From assembly GCF_026151205.1 (NCBI RefSeq), contig NC_087075.1:2270859-2334858 (forward strand): a stretch of DNA of 64,000 nucleotides, read 5' to 3'. The stretch is from Bolinopsis microptera (Eukaryota; Ctenophora; Tentaculata; Lobata; Bolinopsidae). A model generated the notes under the pieces. It saw nothing but the letters and a program-made list of their open reading frames with translations, did not search any database and was not told the DNA's origin. This document shows, piece after piece, positions 22,362 through 34,068 of the stretch. A program made the position numbers and the translations under genes. Position 1 is the first letter of the stretch. The number at the start of each line of letters is the position of its first letter.

Positions 22362-22740
22362 CTAGAAACCCGCTAGTCGAAAGCTTTGTTCGAGGAAATT
22401 TTAAAAATCAGTTATGTTTTAATTTCTCTTCATCATATAGCTCTGTTATACTGTAGACATAATGGAATTTATCTAACAATGGCGACAGCGTTGTTAGTAT
22501 TCGGATTCCCAAAACGATACTTTTTACCGCATCAAAAAATACCAATCACAACCAAAGTTATGAATATAAGTCATAGCGTGAGCGTAAATGTGAGCTAGTT
22601 TTGAAATTATGACGTAGCATACAGCATAACAACGCGCGTTGTTAAGATGTTCTTGCTCGCGCACGTGCATTTTAACGTTGCTACGCAACAGCGCAGTAAA
22701 CCTTTGCTAAAATAACGACATTATTCTAACGGTTATTTTA
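22362..22740 (-). mobile_element. Divergent Helitron-like repeat copy
   Basis: Starts (3' end on the minus strand) with CTAGAAACCCGC and includes CGCATCAAAAAATACC and CACGTGCATTTTAACG blocks in the same order as the better-preserved copy at 22966-23277. It is diverged and its 5' limit is uncertain. Confidence 0.55.
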
Positions 22741-22965
22741 CCTCACTTCCGACGTTAATTATAAAAAATCTAAAGCCTAAATCAAAATTCTAAGAATGCT
22801 ATAGCCTATTCCTATCCTTTTTCTTTAAAAATGGCGAGGTTTCAACTCCATTTGCGAGCTGGGTTTGATTTTACCAGAGGGTCATTTTGAGGTCGATTTT
22901 CGGTGTTTTTTCTTCTATGTCCCCGTTGCCGGGGAAATTTCGTCAAGTTTAAATTATAGTATAGA

Positions 22966-23277
22966 CTAGAAAGCCCGTGGTAACAGGGACGAAGCTAGTA
23001 GTATTCTTTGAAAGAAATTTTTAATCGCATCAAAAAATATCCATCTCAACCGAAGGTACAGCCGATTTAAATATAAAACACTTTAAACACAACGTAATTA
23101 CCACAAAACCGATCAAAATGACGTTAAAACAATCTTTGCACGTGCATGTGTGCATTAAAACACCGTTGCTATGGAACCTTTTGGTTGTAACCTAAATTCC
23201 TATTTTTCATCTAATTTGCACGTGGGCGGTCGTACAGACAACAACATCAGAAATAATTCTTTGAATTATAGTAGAGA
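22966..23277 (-). mobile_element. Helitron-like non-autonomous element, intact copy
   Basis: On the minus strand this 312-bp element starts TCTCTACTATAATTC and ends CTTTCTAG, preceded by A and followed by T. A GC-rich imperfect hairpin (CCCTGTTACCACGGG) stands 8 bases before the end. Those four traits (5' TC, 3' CTRR, sub-terminal hairpin, insertion between A and T) define Helitrons. CACGTGCA motifs occur in the body. It codes for nothing. Family assignment is inference from structure. Confidence 0.65.
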
Positions 23278-23280
23278 TAT

Positions 23281-24170
23281 GTATCACGACAATCTATCGT
23301 AAAACAGGGGTTCTAGAAAACCCACTTCCCGATGCTCCTGAAACCTGAAACTTTTTTTGCAGTCGATTTGGTCAACGTCTAGACGCCCTGAAAAATTTCA
23401 GATCTCTAACTCAATTTTAACATGGTTTTTAAGGCACCTGAATATGGCGATTTTGGGTTTTTTACCGTTTTTTTCGTATAACAGTGCTTGCGAGTATTTT
23501 ATGCAAATTTCTTAAAAATCTCAACATAACTATTTTTTATTCCTGTCATCTTTGACATCAAATTAGAATGTTTTGAACTAAAAATAAATCTGCTGAACGA
23601 CTTCCGATGAGTCTTAATGCCTGATAAACTCCTGCCGGAGGTGGCGGCCTTCGGCCGCCGCCTCCGGCCGGAGTGCACGCTTCGCGTGCACGAAAGAGGC
23701 TTCCGACGTGTACCAAAGGGGGTGTAAAGGGGTTATACTTATAATAGTAAAGGGGGTACAATAGTAAATGGGGTACATAGTATACCCCCAATAAAGACAC
23801 CGCTCGTGCTTGCCAGCACTGTGATATATCACGACAATCTGTTGTAAAACAGGGGTTCCAGAAAACCCACTTCCCGATACTCCTGAAACACGAAATTTTA
23901 CAGTCAATTTGGTCAACGTCTAGACGCCCTGCAAAGTTTCAGACCTCTAACTCAATTTTAACATGGTTTTTAAGGCACCTGAATACGGCGATTTTGGGTT
24001 TTTTACCGAATTTCGTATAACATGCTGGCGCGTATTTTGCGCAAATTTCTTAAAAACCTTCACACAACTATTTCTTATTCCTGTCATCTTTAACATTGAA
24101 TTAGAATGATTTGAACTTAAATATACCTGCTAAACTACTTTCGATGCGTCTTAATGCCTGAAAAACAATA
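23281..24170. repeat. Two-copy tandem duplication with GC hairpins between
   Basis: About 345 bp starting TATCACGACAATCT is present at 23281-23630 and again at about 23825-24170 (roughly 90% alike). Between them lie two GC-rich hairpins with three-base TTC loops (23643-23659 and 23673-23691) and G-rich GGGGTACA-type repeats. Confidence 0.85.
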
Positions 24171-24171
24171 A

Positions 24172-24305
24172 CGGGGTATAATAGTAAAGGGGGTATAATA
24201 GTAAAGGGGGTATAAAAGTAAAGGGGGTAAATAGTAAAGGGGGTAAATAATAAAGGGGGTAAATAGTAAAGGGGGGTAAATAGTAAAGGGGGTAAATAGT
24301 ATTCA
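24172..24305. repeat. G-rich minisatellite (GGGGGTAAATAGTAAA)
   Basis: Seven to eight units of a 16- to 18-bp repeat, each holding a run of four to six G. Regularly spaced G runs on one strand could form a G-quadruplex, though loops of 11 or more bases are long for that. Related units occur at 23703-23790. Confidence 0.88.
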
Positions 24306-24344
24306 TGTGAATATAAGAGGCACGGTCGTGCTTGCCAGCATTGT

Positions 24345-24615
24345 GATCTTTGTACGACCGCCCACGTGCAAATCAGACGAAAATATGAACTTGCGTAGTA
24401 ACCATGGTAACGAGGTTTATGACACGCACGTGCACGTGCAATGATTGTGTTAACGTCATTTTGATCGGTTTTGTTGATATTACGCTGTGTTTAGTACGAG
24501 CAACATTTTATTTGGCTGTATCTTCGGTGGGGATGAATACTTTTTGACAGTACACGATTAAAACTGACTCCAAAGAATACTATTAGGTTCCTTCCTGTGA
24601 CCACGGGTTTTCTAG
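24345..24615 (+). mobile_element. Helitron-like repeat copy, 5' truncated
   Basis: Begins within the family at GTACGACCGCCCACGTGC and ends ACCACGGGTTTTCTAG followed by T. The hairpin and CTAG end are kept. Confidence 0.6.
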
Positions 24616-24845
24616 TCTTACTTATAATTCAAAGAATTCTTTCTGTACGACCGCCCACGTGCAAATTCAGTAAAAAGCAAAAGGTTGCAAAGTAACCATG
24701 GTAACGAGGGTTGTTACAGTTTGAGTTACACGCAAGTGCTTAATGCACGTGCAAAGATTGTTAAAACGGCATTTTATCGGTTTTGTTGATATTACGTTGT
24801 GTTTAGTGCGAGCAACATTTTAATCGGCTGTATCTTCGGTTTAAG
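24616..24845 (+). mobile_element. Helitron-like repeat copy, 3' truncated, in tandem
   Basis: Follows the previous copy without a gap: CTTATAATTCAAAGAATTC, then GTACGACCGCCCACGTGC, ending near CTGTATCTTCGGT before the hairpin. Head-to-tail arrangement of two members. Confidence 0.6.
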
Positions 24846-25605
24846 ACCAACGTTGGCATGGTAGATACATTTTAATGTCGCACGTGCAGAAATTAGAGCG
24901 TGCATTATTGAATTCTAAGACGCGCTAAAACTCTGTTAAAACTCTTACCGGCTCTACGCACCACCGTTTAACAATCTGTACTTCGTTTCAACGCCATTTT
25001 GTAAGTGTTATCTTGACAAACGTTACGTGTGACATTCAATCAAACCTTCAATATTTTCATCTCCGAACTACATAAACTTTCCTATCTATTACATTGATAG
25101 TAATTATACATCGCAGTTTACTACGTGACATCTTCAACTGTACTCACCTGCAACTCTCCTTTCAAAACCGTATCGTTATATTTTAATTTTGTTGTTCTTA
25201 CATCAATTTTACCCTTTCAATCTTCCTTCTTGCTTTTCACATGGAAAATTTACCGGATGAATTAATGGACATAGACACCGAAAAACAGACCATTGACAAT
25301 GAACGAGAACGGGAGAGAGTCTAGTGCGTAGCCGTGATCATCGTAACCAGGTAAGGAATTCTGCACAGCGAGATGCCCGACTCGAGTCTGAACAAAGGAA
25401 CAAAGAATTGACAAATGATAAAGTTGGAGTTTATGAATGTCGAATGTTCTCGATGGAACATTCGACATTCAAAATCAAAGCTCATGGAACGTGATCAAAA
25501 GGAGGTACACACTACACATCCTTTCATGTTGTGACTGTGAGCTCCTAACCGCTCTCCCCACCATTCCTTCATTTCCCATCGTACCTCAACTCAAGTTAGT
25601 TTCTC
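24846..25605. other. No firm gene; short open fragment and hairpin
   Basis: Upstream of the TSP1/lectin gene. An ATG at 25241 opens a 27-codon frame rich in charged residues (MENLPDELMDID, ending RERERV), then stops. A 15-bp inverted repeat (GAATGTCGAATGTTC and its complement) lies at 25434-25469. Promoter elements could not be identified. Confidence 0.35.
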
Positions 25606-26663
25606 ATGATGATTAAGTCTATCTGTTTCGTAGCTCTTTTTATCCTGACCGCTCATGGTGGTAAGATAACCATAAAGAAGAAAAGATGCACTATCTCTCA
25701 AAAGAAAATACCAGGAACTTTAAAGAAGTTTGATGCTTGCCTCGAAGCTGGATTCAAATCTGCACTTGATAACTGCAAATCAGCGGAAGTAATTAAGATG
25801 TCAAAGAAGGAAACGAAGAGATGTAAGATGATCGAAAAGAAGCTGAAGAGGTGTGATCTCAGTTGTGCCGAACCTTCTATTGATGGTGGATGGACCGGCT
25901 TCGGAGACTGGTCAGAGTGCTCAGCTGAATGTGGAACTGGATCCCAGACAAGATCAAGAAGCTGTTCTAACCCTGCCCCAGCAAATGGTGGACAAGAATG
26001 TTTGGGAGACGACAACCAAAGCCAAGCGTGTAACACACAGGAATGTCCAGTCAACGGTGGATGGACAGACTACGGAGACTGGTCAGAGTGCTCAGCTGAA
26101 TGTGGAACTGGATCCCAGACAAGATCAAGAAGCTGTTCTAACCCTGCCCCAGCAAATGGTGGACAAGAATGTTTGGGAGACGACAACCAAAGCCAAGAGT
26201 GTAACACACAGGAATGTCCAACAGGCTGCTGCAGTGGAAACACTTGCTATAGAGGATCTAGCGATTTCGTTGCTCTGAAGATAGGGGAGTCATTGTTCTC
26301 AAACAACAGGAAGTATCGTCTCGTCATGCAAACTGATGGCAACCTGGTCATCTACTGTGATGGTGGAAGCGCTATTTGGAGTTCATGTACCGATGGCGAA
26401 AGAGTACATGAAGGTCTGTATTTCCAGGGAGATCAGAACCTTGTTCTGTACTACGGCGGTGATGTTGGTCACCCAACACCCACAACAGCGGAGCTAAGAG
26501 GCTGGTCATGCAGGATGATGGAAACCTTGTCCTCTACAAAGACCCCCATGTACCAGTCTGGGCCACTGCAACAAACGGTCGATGCCACAGAAGTGTTCAA
26601 GAATGTTCAACACGTCTTAAGCCGCTCTTCAGTGAGAAGTATCGGCGAAAGCGGATTGGTTAA
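25606..26663 (+). CDS. Secreted TSP1-repeat and bulb-type lectin protein, frameshifted
   Basis: Start at the first of two ATGs. Residues 1-19 are a signal peptide (MMIKSICFVALFILTAHGG). Residues 20-93 form a basic, cysteine-containing region. Two thrombospondin type-1 repeats follow at 94-146 and 151-203 (GDWSECSAECGTGSQTRSRS, six cysteines each, with a WxxC C-mannosylation site). From about 206 a bulb-type (mannose-binding) lectin domain begins, with RLVMQTDGNLVIY and QNLVLYYGG. Near 26490 the lectin continues in another frame: KRLVMQDDGNLVLYKDP, then VWATATNG, ending at TAA 26661-26663. The original frame instead runs a non-lectin tail to 26760. So a one-base loss or two-base gain, or a sequencing error, splits the domain. 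The TSP1 repeats are nearly identical in DNA (171-bp period), a recent duplication. Likely an extracellular carbohydrate-binding protein; substrate unknown. Confidence 0.85.
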
Positions 26664-27110
26664 AATCGTCGGCGGCGGCGGCGTTATCGGCGTGAGGTCA
26701 CGCGATGCTAATCTTGTACGTATGGAAATCTTGAATTATTGTAACGCAGTTAGGCTGTAATTAACAGCCGAACATACATTGCTGTAGTGATACATTTTGA
26801 CTATTCGCTCAAATTTAATCTGCGTTCCATTATTATATTGCAAACTTATCTAACTTATAATACGAATGTATCCTGTGTTTCTTGTATGAAAATTGGGCTC
26901 CAGATATTCATATTCCAGTACCTCGATAGTGACTTGTGTCACTCATACTGACCCCACTTATTATATTGGTTACTGGTCAAAAATTCAGCCAAAACTGTGA
27001 AATGTTGGTCAAGGAAACGGCTGTGTTTTTATCTAATATTTTTCATGACGATTTCCTATTTGTGCACAAATATTATTATGTTGCAAAATGTCAATTTTAT
27101 ATTAAGATAA
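26664..27110. other. 3' flank of the TSP1/lectin gene, no gene seen
   Basis: AT-rich sequence. The unshifted frame of the preceding gene ends at 26760. No canonical AATAAA close by was identified. Confidence 0.4.
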
Positions 27111-27365
27111 TTTGACCAAAACCCATAATCATGGGTGGAGTGGACCGCTGCCAGTGTCTCTCTCTCCCAAACAAAAGTAAATGATATTAATTTGAATGAC
27201 TGTCCGCAATTCGCAAATGTAAAATGATACCGAGAATCTAATCGGTCGGTCACTTTTCCCATTCATTCACAGCTTACGAATTCTAATAAGTTTTGATTAT
27301 CTACATCAATCACATGCTGTAAAAATCTCTTTAGGTTGCTTTCGGGTCGATACCTAGTATTACAT
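27111..27365. repeat. Single-arm copy of the 20.8-kb foldback family
   Basis: ACCAAAACCCATAATCATGG through GTCGATACCTAGTATT matches 20811-21050 with scattered changes. Only one arm is present. Confidence 0.8.
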
Positions 27366-28369
27366 AAAATGGTGATGTACACACGTTTTACACTCTGTCC
27401 ACGTACATAATATCTACCGAACATGAGGGTCGTGTGCTATTTGTTTAAATTTGTCCCTGGATATGTTGTGGTACAAAACCGATCGATTTAAAAATCATTT
27501 ACCATTCGGCTTAATCATAGTTTTTTTCGGCACTATACCGAAAAAAACCAGCCCCGTAACTCTTACCGTTTTCTTGATTAAGCCGCTCGGAAATTACACG
27601 CACACAGACACACACACAGACACACATTCTGAGATTATTATTGAGATAATACCTGTACTCAGTGTGTGTAATTTTAATTTAGCATTTTAACTAGTGTAGA
27701 ACCATTTATAATTATACACTAACGTATGTACCAATTTTAGCCTAAAGATGGCGTTGACGCCAAAAATTTGCCTACATTCCTAACTTCCTGTTTCATGTTT
27801 CCTTGTCTCTTTCAACAGGATATTAGCCAACTTTCAGTATTTCAATCATGAGACTAATAAACAGCTAACTACTCTATCATTTGATAAGGTAAAAAACTTT
27901 GTCTATAAAATAGACAAATATATAGAGCTCAAGAAAGAATCATCAGCAGTTGGAACTGTAGTACGTTTTTTTCATCAAGTAGATCAGAGCAGTTGGAATT
28001 TGTGTTACCTAGACAATTAGATTACCAGTCTGTAGGACTAGGACTATATTATATACAGTGCAGATATTGATATACTGATATACTGATATACTGAGTGGAC
28101 AAAAATTGTCCACTCAAAAATTATTTTTGAATCTGAGAAATTCAGCATCGATTTCTCATTTTCCCAAAAATAAATAGTGATATACCAAATCATTCTTCAT
28201 ATCAGTGCAATTTGGTCCAAAAATACTCAAAATCTATTTATGAGAATGAGTTTTTCACCTCTCCTGGAAACTTTTCTCAGTGAGAGTGAGAATTTGGCAT
28301 TTTCGTCGGGACTCTCAAAAATGCTTATGCCCCCCCCCCCCTCCCAGATAGCTGCCTGATAAACTTTGT
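27366..28369. other. No gene recognised; microsatellites
   Basis: Holds a (CA)n-like ACACAGACAC stretch at 27597-27630, a GATATACT tandem at 28064-28094 and a run of 12 C at 28329-28342. No supported exon. Confidence 0.5.
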
Positions 28370-28460
28370 AAATGTAATCTTAACGGGAGCTGATTGAGAC
28401 AGTTGATCACTACAATTTGGTGATCAGCTGACCTCAGACTCTATAACACAATTGAAGATA
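28370..28460. repeat. Dispersed repeat, relative of 6840-6965
   Basis: TGTAATCTTAACGG, AGCTGATTGAGA, CCTCAGACTC and AACACAATTGA follow one another as in the 6.85-kb copy. Includes an internal short palindrome (TTGATCACTACAATTTGGTG region). Confidence 0.5.
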
Positions 28461-28920
28461 ATGGCGCTGCAAAGCCTGCAATTTACCAGATACCCATATT
28501 TGTTCATGATTTTATAAAACCAAAAATCAGTTTTCGCCATTAACTGAAAGGCCAGAGGAAGGGTTAAAAGTCGATTTTCCAGTTTTCACATATTTTATCA
28601 GAGCTGCTGGAGACGAACAAAAATAAAGAAACCGGACCGAAATCTGACCCTGCGTTTTTAAGATATCGCGCGCTAAATATTGAGGTTTACATGTAATTAC
28701 ATGTAAAACTTTAACTTAAACTGTAAAAAGTTAAAAGTCCCTAAGTTAAGGTTAACCTCATTTTTAGCCATTTACGGGTGAACTCTTCTACTTAAATATG
28801 GTCAGTCCTAATCACCTTTGTCACATAATCATATTTGAGGCATTGAAATACAAATAGATACCTCACTGCGATATTGTGGTACATAACAAAAGTATGAATC
28901 TTGTGTAAATAATTCACTTA
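28461..28920. other. No gene recognised
   Basis: No coding sequence or repeat boundary supported. Confidence 0.4.
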
Positions 28921-29280
28921 ATGCACTTTTCTCAGAAAACGAAATATTCAAATTTTCTATTTCAGCGTGTCCCCTTTTTACAACCAATGTTTCATCACAA
29001 CAGTTTTAGGCTAATTTTTCGTTTTACTTTCGATGACCAATGGTTTGAACGGGTCATTTTCATCAGAACATGGAGCTTTTGCTGATGTGGCTGTACTTAA
29101 GCACTTTTCTCAGAAAACGAAATTTCAAATTTTCTATTTCAGCGTGTCCCCTATTTACAACCAATGTTTTCATCACAACAGTTTTAGCCTAATTTTTCGT
29201 TTTACTTTCGATGACCAATGGTTTGAACGGGTCATTTTTATCAGAACATGTAGTATTTGCCGATGTGACTGTACTTAAGC
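28921..29280. repeat. 179-bp tandem duplication, two copies
   Basis: The unit begins ATGCACTTTTCTCAGAAAAC and ends with GACTGTACTTAAG. Copies at 28921-29101 and 29102-29280 are over 90% alike. Non-coding. Confidence 0.88.
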
Positions 29281-30168
29281 ACTTTTCTAAGAAATTCAAA
29301 CTATAATTTGTGATTTTGAGGCACTTTCCAAGAAGTTAGGATGATGAAACCTTGTCATAAGTCTCAAAAGTCGACAAAGTACCTTAGAAACATAGTGGGT
29401 GCAGTTTAAAATGAACAGTAGCTAGCCCAGAGCAATTACAGAATTGAAATCTTTAAAGTCAATTTGCACAAAATGAACCTTGTGTTACTTAAGCACTTTT
29501 GTCAGAAAACGGCAGAATAGTACATGTTATTTAAAAACAAATCTTTCCAACGTTCTAAATTTTTTGATTCGCGAAATGAAGTTTGACAGGGCTTTGGTTG
29601 TTTAATGTTCAATGTACTTGCATAAAGGGACTCGTTTTCTGAAGATCACGGGCCGTCAATCCAAGAAGTTGCGCTAAGCGATCTTTTTTGTTCAACGCAG
29701 CTTAATGATCGTGAAATTCGTGATTGATGGTTTATTTAAGATGTCAATTTGTCAGAGTATTTGTAATGGTCTAAGTCCCTAATACACGCCAAAAATGGTT
29801 CCTCTATACCCGTAGGAGAAGAGAATTAGGTGACTGTATTTTGTTCTAATGTTGGTATTGATATTAGTATGTTCTAGTTTTTACTCCTTTTGTTTTAACC
29901 TTTTTATGGTACTCACCTTAAATTATTTTAATGCAGTCACTCAGATGATTTTTAAATCACGACACATAAACAAAAACACATACTCTGCCCACAATAAGGG
30001 GCCATAGTTTTTAAATTATGTAACAGTATAGAATTATTATTATTATTATAGGATGTCAAAAGATCTAGGTTGCATCTTTAAAAAAATTAAAAAAAGGAGA
30101 GTAGCCTTCAGTGGGGCACTGTATACAATTGTGAGGTTTTGATAATCTTGTTGAGTTCAATTAAACTA
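29281..30168. other. No gene recognised
   Basis: AT-rich. A short (TTA)n stretch at 30036-30050. No exon supported. Confidence 0.4.
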
Positions 30169-30425
30169 TCTCTACTATAATTCAAAGAATTGTTTCTGTA
30201 GAATGTATGTATGTACGACCGCCCACGTGCAAATTTGATGAAAAATAGGAATTTAGGTAACAACCAAAACGTTCCATAGCAACGGTGTTTTAATGCACAC
30301 ATGCACGTGCAAAGATTGTTTTAACGTCATTTTGATTGGTTTTGTGGTAATTACGTTGTGTTTAAAGTGTTTTATATTTAAATCGGCTGTATCTTCGGTT
30401 GGGATGGATATTTTTTGATGAGATT

Positions 30426-33400
30426 CAATGAAACTAATAAAATCAATGAAACTAATAAAATCAATGTTTTAGCTCATTTTACAAAGTCAAATATTTAAAA
30501 CAATTAAAATTGTATAGTGCTCAATTTGTAAATGACTAGTTGATCTTTGCTATTGGAAGTTTGCCAAGGACTGGCAGCTAGCGGGGCAAGGAATGCACGG
30601 GCTTAGGGGCTTTTGTGCACACCAGAACACTAGCTCGGTACATTTTTGGAAACTAGAAGGACTGAAAACTAAAATTGTTTTTGATGGAGGTTGAGGCATG
30701 TTTTTGAGAGGGACTGTATAATAGCTTGTGGTAACAACAGGCCTTTACTTTAATAGGATGAAGTTTTGGTTTTAGGACAGGGAGAAGGCATTAAGAAAAT
30801 TTGCTCTTTGTTAACAAGGCAGAGGATAAGCAATGTTGGTTATAATATGTATCAATATCTAGATCTTCGTTTATCAATTTTCACTAAATATTTTTAAAAT
30901 TTTAATAGGGAGGGGAATTCATCAACTTTATTAAGTACCTATCAAAAATAAATCTTATCAATGTAATAGTTCAAAAATCATAAATCATAATCCTAAGTTA
31001 AAAACACTTTCTCACTACACTGCGCTCACACACGTTAGTAAGGCAAAGGAAAATGCCACCCAGCTAATTTTCAATTTCAAGATAATCATTTTGGATGTGT
31101 GGACCCTAGGGTAGACTTGGTGTCAAAATTTAAATTAGAGCATTCGAAATCTTTGTTTGTCCAATCAAGATCAGCATGGTTATGCTGGTTGAAGAGCAGT
31201 GATTGCTTCATCCTAGACTTCAGGCAGGCCACACTCACACAGTAGTCACGTATACCAAGCTTAGGCACAATTACGTTCCAGATACGAGTCGTTCTGCTAT
31301 TGAAGTTGTCAGGGGGGTCTGCTTGGCTTAGTATAAGGGTGGGTTTCCTACTTGAGCAGGTGAAATTTTCATGGAGGGAAATCGGAGCACGGAATTTCAT
31401 GATTTTATAGAGCTCAAGGAAACAGTGGTAACTGTACAGGTTTTGGACGGCAAGTATTCCGTGTTCCTTGAACAAAGGTTTGGTGTGCTCTTTCAAGAAA
31501 AATTTTTTGTTCAGATTTTGGTTTTTAATCGGTCGTGCACGAGCACAGGTCTTAAATTTATCTAGGTATGCCTCCCTGTCGCCAAACAGTACCCTATTTT
31601 TGCGCTTTGAATACAGAACTTATACGAGTGTTGGCTGCCCCACCCCAAACCGTGATACAATAGGAAAGGTGTGATTCAAATAGAGTGTAATACAACTGGC
31701 GGTGTAAGAAATCTGGGAGGGAGCAGCGTAGGCGGCAGAGAGTTGATGTTGCATGGCTGAGAGAACGCCTAAGTGATTTTATGTGTTCTTCCCAGGTCAG
31801 CTTTTCGTCGATGACGACTCCCAGAAACTTAGCAGATGCAACTTGTTTTATTGGAAAGTTATCAATGGTTAGGGTATATTCAGAATTATTGTCAGTCTGG
31901 GAGGACGATGCTGGTTTAAAGTGAATGAAACAGCATTTAGACATGTTGACATGGAGTTTGTTTGCTCGCATGTAGGAAGATAAACTAGCTAAAAGAGAAT
32001 TACCACGCATATGTGCCTCCTTTTTAGATTTCCCAGTCACAAATATATTGGTGTCATCAGCGAAGGTGACAAATGATCCCAGACTGGAGCAGTTGGCGAT
32101 ATCATTCATATATAGGAGAAATAAGAGAGGTCCGAGAATCGAACCCTGGGGGACTCCAAACTGTATTTTCAAGGCGTCAGATTTCTCACCAACCACTTCA
32201 GTATATTGTGATCTATTTGTTAAGTAACTTTTTATAAGATTATTTGCCACCCCACGTATCCCATAGCCTTGTAATTTTACAAGTAATGTACCATGATCGA
32301 TTGTATCAAAAGCTTTGCTAAGGTCTATGAATATGCCTAAGACATGATGCTTAAGTTTTAGAGATTCAGTTATAAGGTTTACTGAGTGATTAACTGCATG
32401 TGAAGTAGAGTGTGACTGCCTGAAGCCAAATTGTGATTTAGATATTATACCCTGTGAGTTTACAAACGAATATATTCTTGAGTAAATAATCTTTTCAAAG
32501 ATTTTACCAAATATAGAGAGAGTAGAGATTGGGCGGTAGTTTTCTATCTCTTCAGGGTTTCCCTTCTTAAATACAGGAGTTATTCTACCAGTCTTTAGAA
32601 CGTCGGGGAACGTGCCATTTGACATTAAGATGTTGATGTATCGACTAAGGATCGGTGTAATTACGTGAGATGATCTTTTGATTACACTAACAGGAATATC
32701 ACTTGCTTTTCCATTTTCAAATCCTTTTATTATTTCCATTATCTCATTAGGTGTACAGTCTTCTAACATAATCGATTTTTCATTTTTCTTTCCAAGGAAA
32801 TCATAGAATGTTTTTATAGGGAGAATTGGTAAACCAGAGGCCTCACTGCTACTAAGTGTTTCATTGAGCTTAGGGGCAATAGAAACAAAGTAAGAGTTGA
32901 ATCCACTGGCTATGACTCTACGATTCATGATTCGTTCGTTGTTTATGATAAAGGGAGGCTTAGTTTGCTTCTTTTTCTTGCCCCTGAGCTCATTGATTAT
33001 CTGCCACGTTTTTTTGCTGTTTTCTATATTTTTATAGATTTCATTGCAGTAGTACGATCGTTTGGCGACCTTGATAATACTTTTAAGCATTCTTCGGTAG
33101 TCACTGAAGACTTTATATAGCAGTACATTACCCTTAGGGTTTCTATTTGTTACAGTGCTTGACCAGTCTCTACAGAGTTCATGTTTTCTTTCAACTGAGA
33201 CAATGATTCCATCGGTAATCCACGGGTTGAGTTTGGGAGTCCTTTTGGTAACTTTTGGCTCATCAAGCTTACAGTGTTTATCAAGTGTTTCATTGAAGCA
33301 GTCCAAAAACTCATTGAAGTTTACCGAAGGAGTTAAGTCATTCACCTTCACCTCGAGTTCATTAACAAAATTAGTGAGTTTGGACCTTGAATAATCATAG

Positions 33401-34068
33401 TAGCGAACATTTTTAAGTTTTCCAGTACTGTTTTCGGTAGGAATTGACGTGAAGGTGAATATAAAGGCATGGTCACCAATCCTATCATTCAATACACCGG
33501 AGAGAAGTACATGATCTATCTCTGATGTGAGGATATTGTCAATACATGAGTTTTTACAGTTAGGACGGAAGTGGGTAGCAAGTGATATAGTAGGATACAT
33601 ATTGTTACGAAGTAACGTGTCCTCAAATAGCTGGCTGGAGGTTTGTACATTGAGGAGGTTAGAGTTAAAATCGCCAAGAATATGGAACTTTTTACCAGAC
33701 AACTGCTTAGATATTTCCTCAAGAGTTTGACAAAAGGTCTCACTACAGCCATTTGGAGGACGATAAGCAACCCCATATGTCAGTTTGTCACCCGAGCTAA
33801 GAGTAATTTCAACAAATAAGCACTCAATATCTTTAGTGCAGTGAGATAGATTTTCGATTACTACAGCATTCAGGCGATCAGAGACATATAAGGATACTCC
33901 TGTTCCTTTTTTCTTATCAGGGAATGGTACTTGACAAAATGTTGTATACGAGGGGATTTGGTATAAGCCTTGTTGGCTTGGATCGATGTTGGTCTCAGCC
34001 AATCCAATGACATCAAAATTACACGGGAGGGTCTTATGTTCTATTAAAAAGCTGTCAAAATTACTACT
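30426..34068 (-). mobile_element. CR1-like LINE insertion with 5-bp target duplication
   Basis: A 3643-bp insert on the minus strand between two copies of AGATT (30421-30425 and 34069-34073). The 5' end is truncated within the endonuclease domain. The 3' end is a tandem tail of two copies of an 18-bp unit (ATTGATTTTATTAGTTTC on the minus strand), as in CR1/L2-type elements that end in short repeats. The 3'UTR is about 660 bp (30426-31085). The target site lies inside a Helitron-like repeat, which dates the LINE as the younger of the two. Confidence 0.9.
31086..34065 (-). pseudogene. CR1-like LINE protein, 5' truncated and frameshifted
   Basis: The frame enters from the truncated end with EHKTLPCNFDVIGLAETNID and holds an endonuclease (ILGDFNSNL, SCIDNILTSE, IGDHAFIF) followed by reverse transcriptase: NYRPISTLSIFGKIFEK, SQFGFRQSHSTSHA, GIFIDLSKAFDTIDH, GVPQGSILGPLLFLLYMND and TFADDTNIFVTG. 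Both catalytic Asp sites are present. A one-base slip in an A run near 31600 breaks the frame after SSVFKAQK. The next frame resumes with NRVLFGDREAYLDKF and continues KEHTKPLF to a stop at 31086. Truncation alone makes it immobile on its own. CR1/Jockey-group assignment rests on the order of RT motifs and the LFESHLSYCITVWGG block. Confidence 0.9.

Noticed and set aside
25853-26278. Second protein in another frame over the TSP1 repeats
   Set aside because: It is open only because the duplicated 171-bp unit is a multiple of three; the TSP1 frame shows the conserved cysteines.
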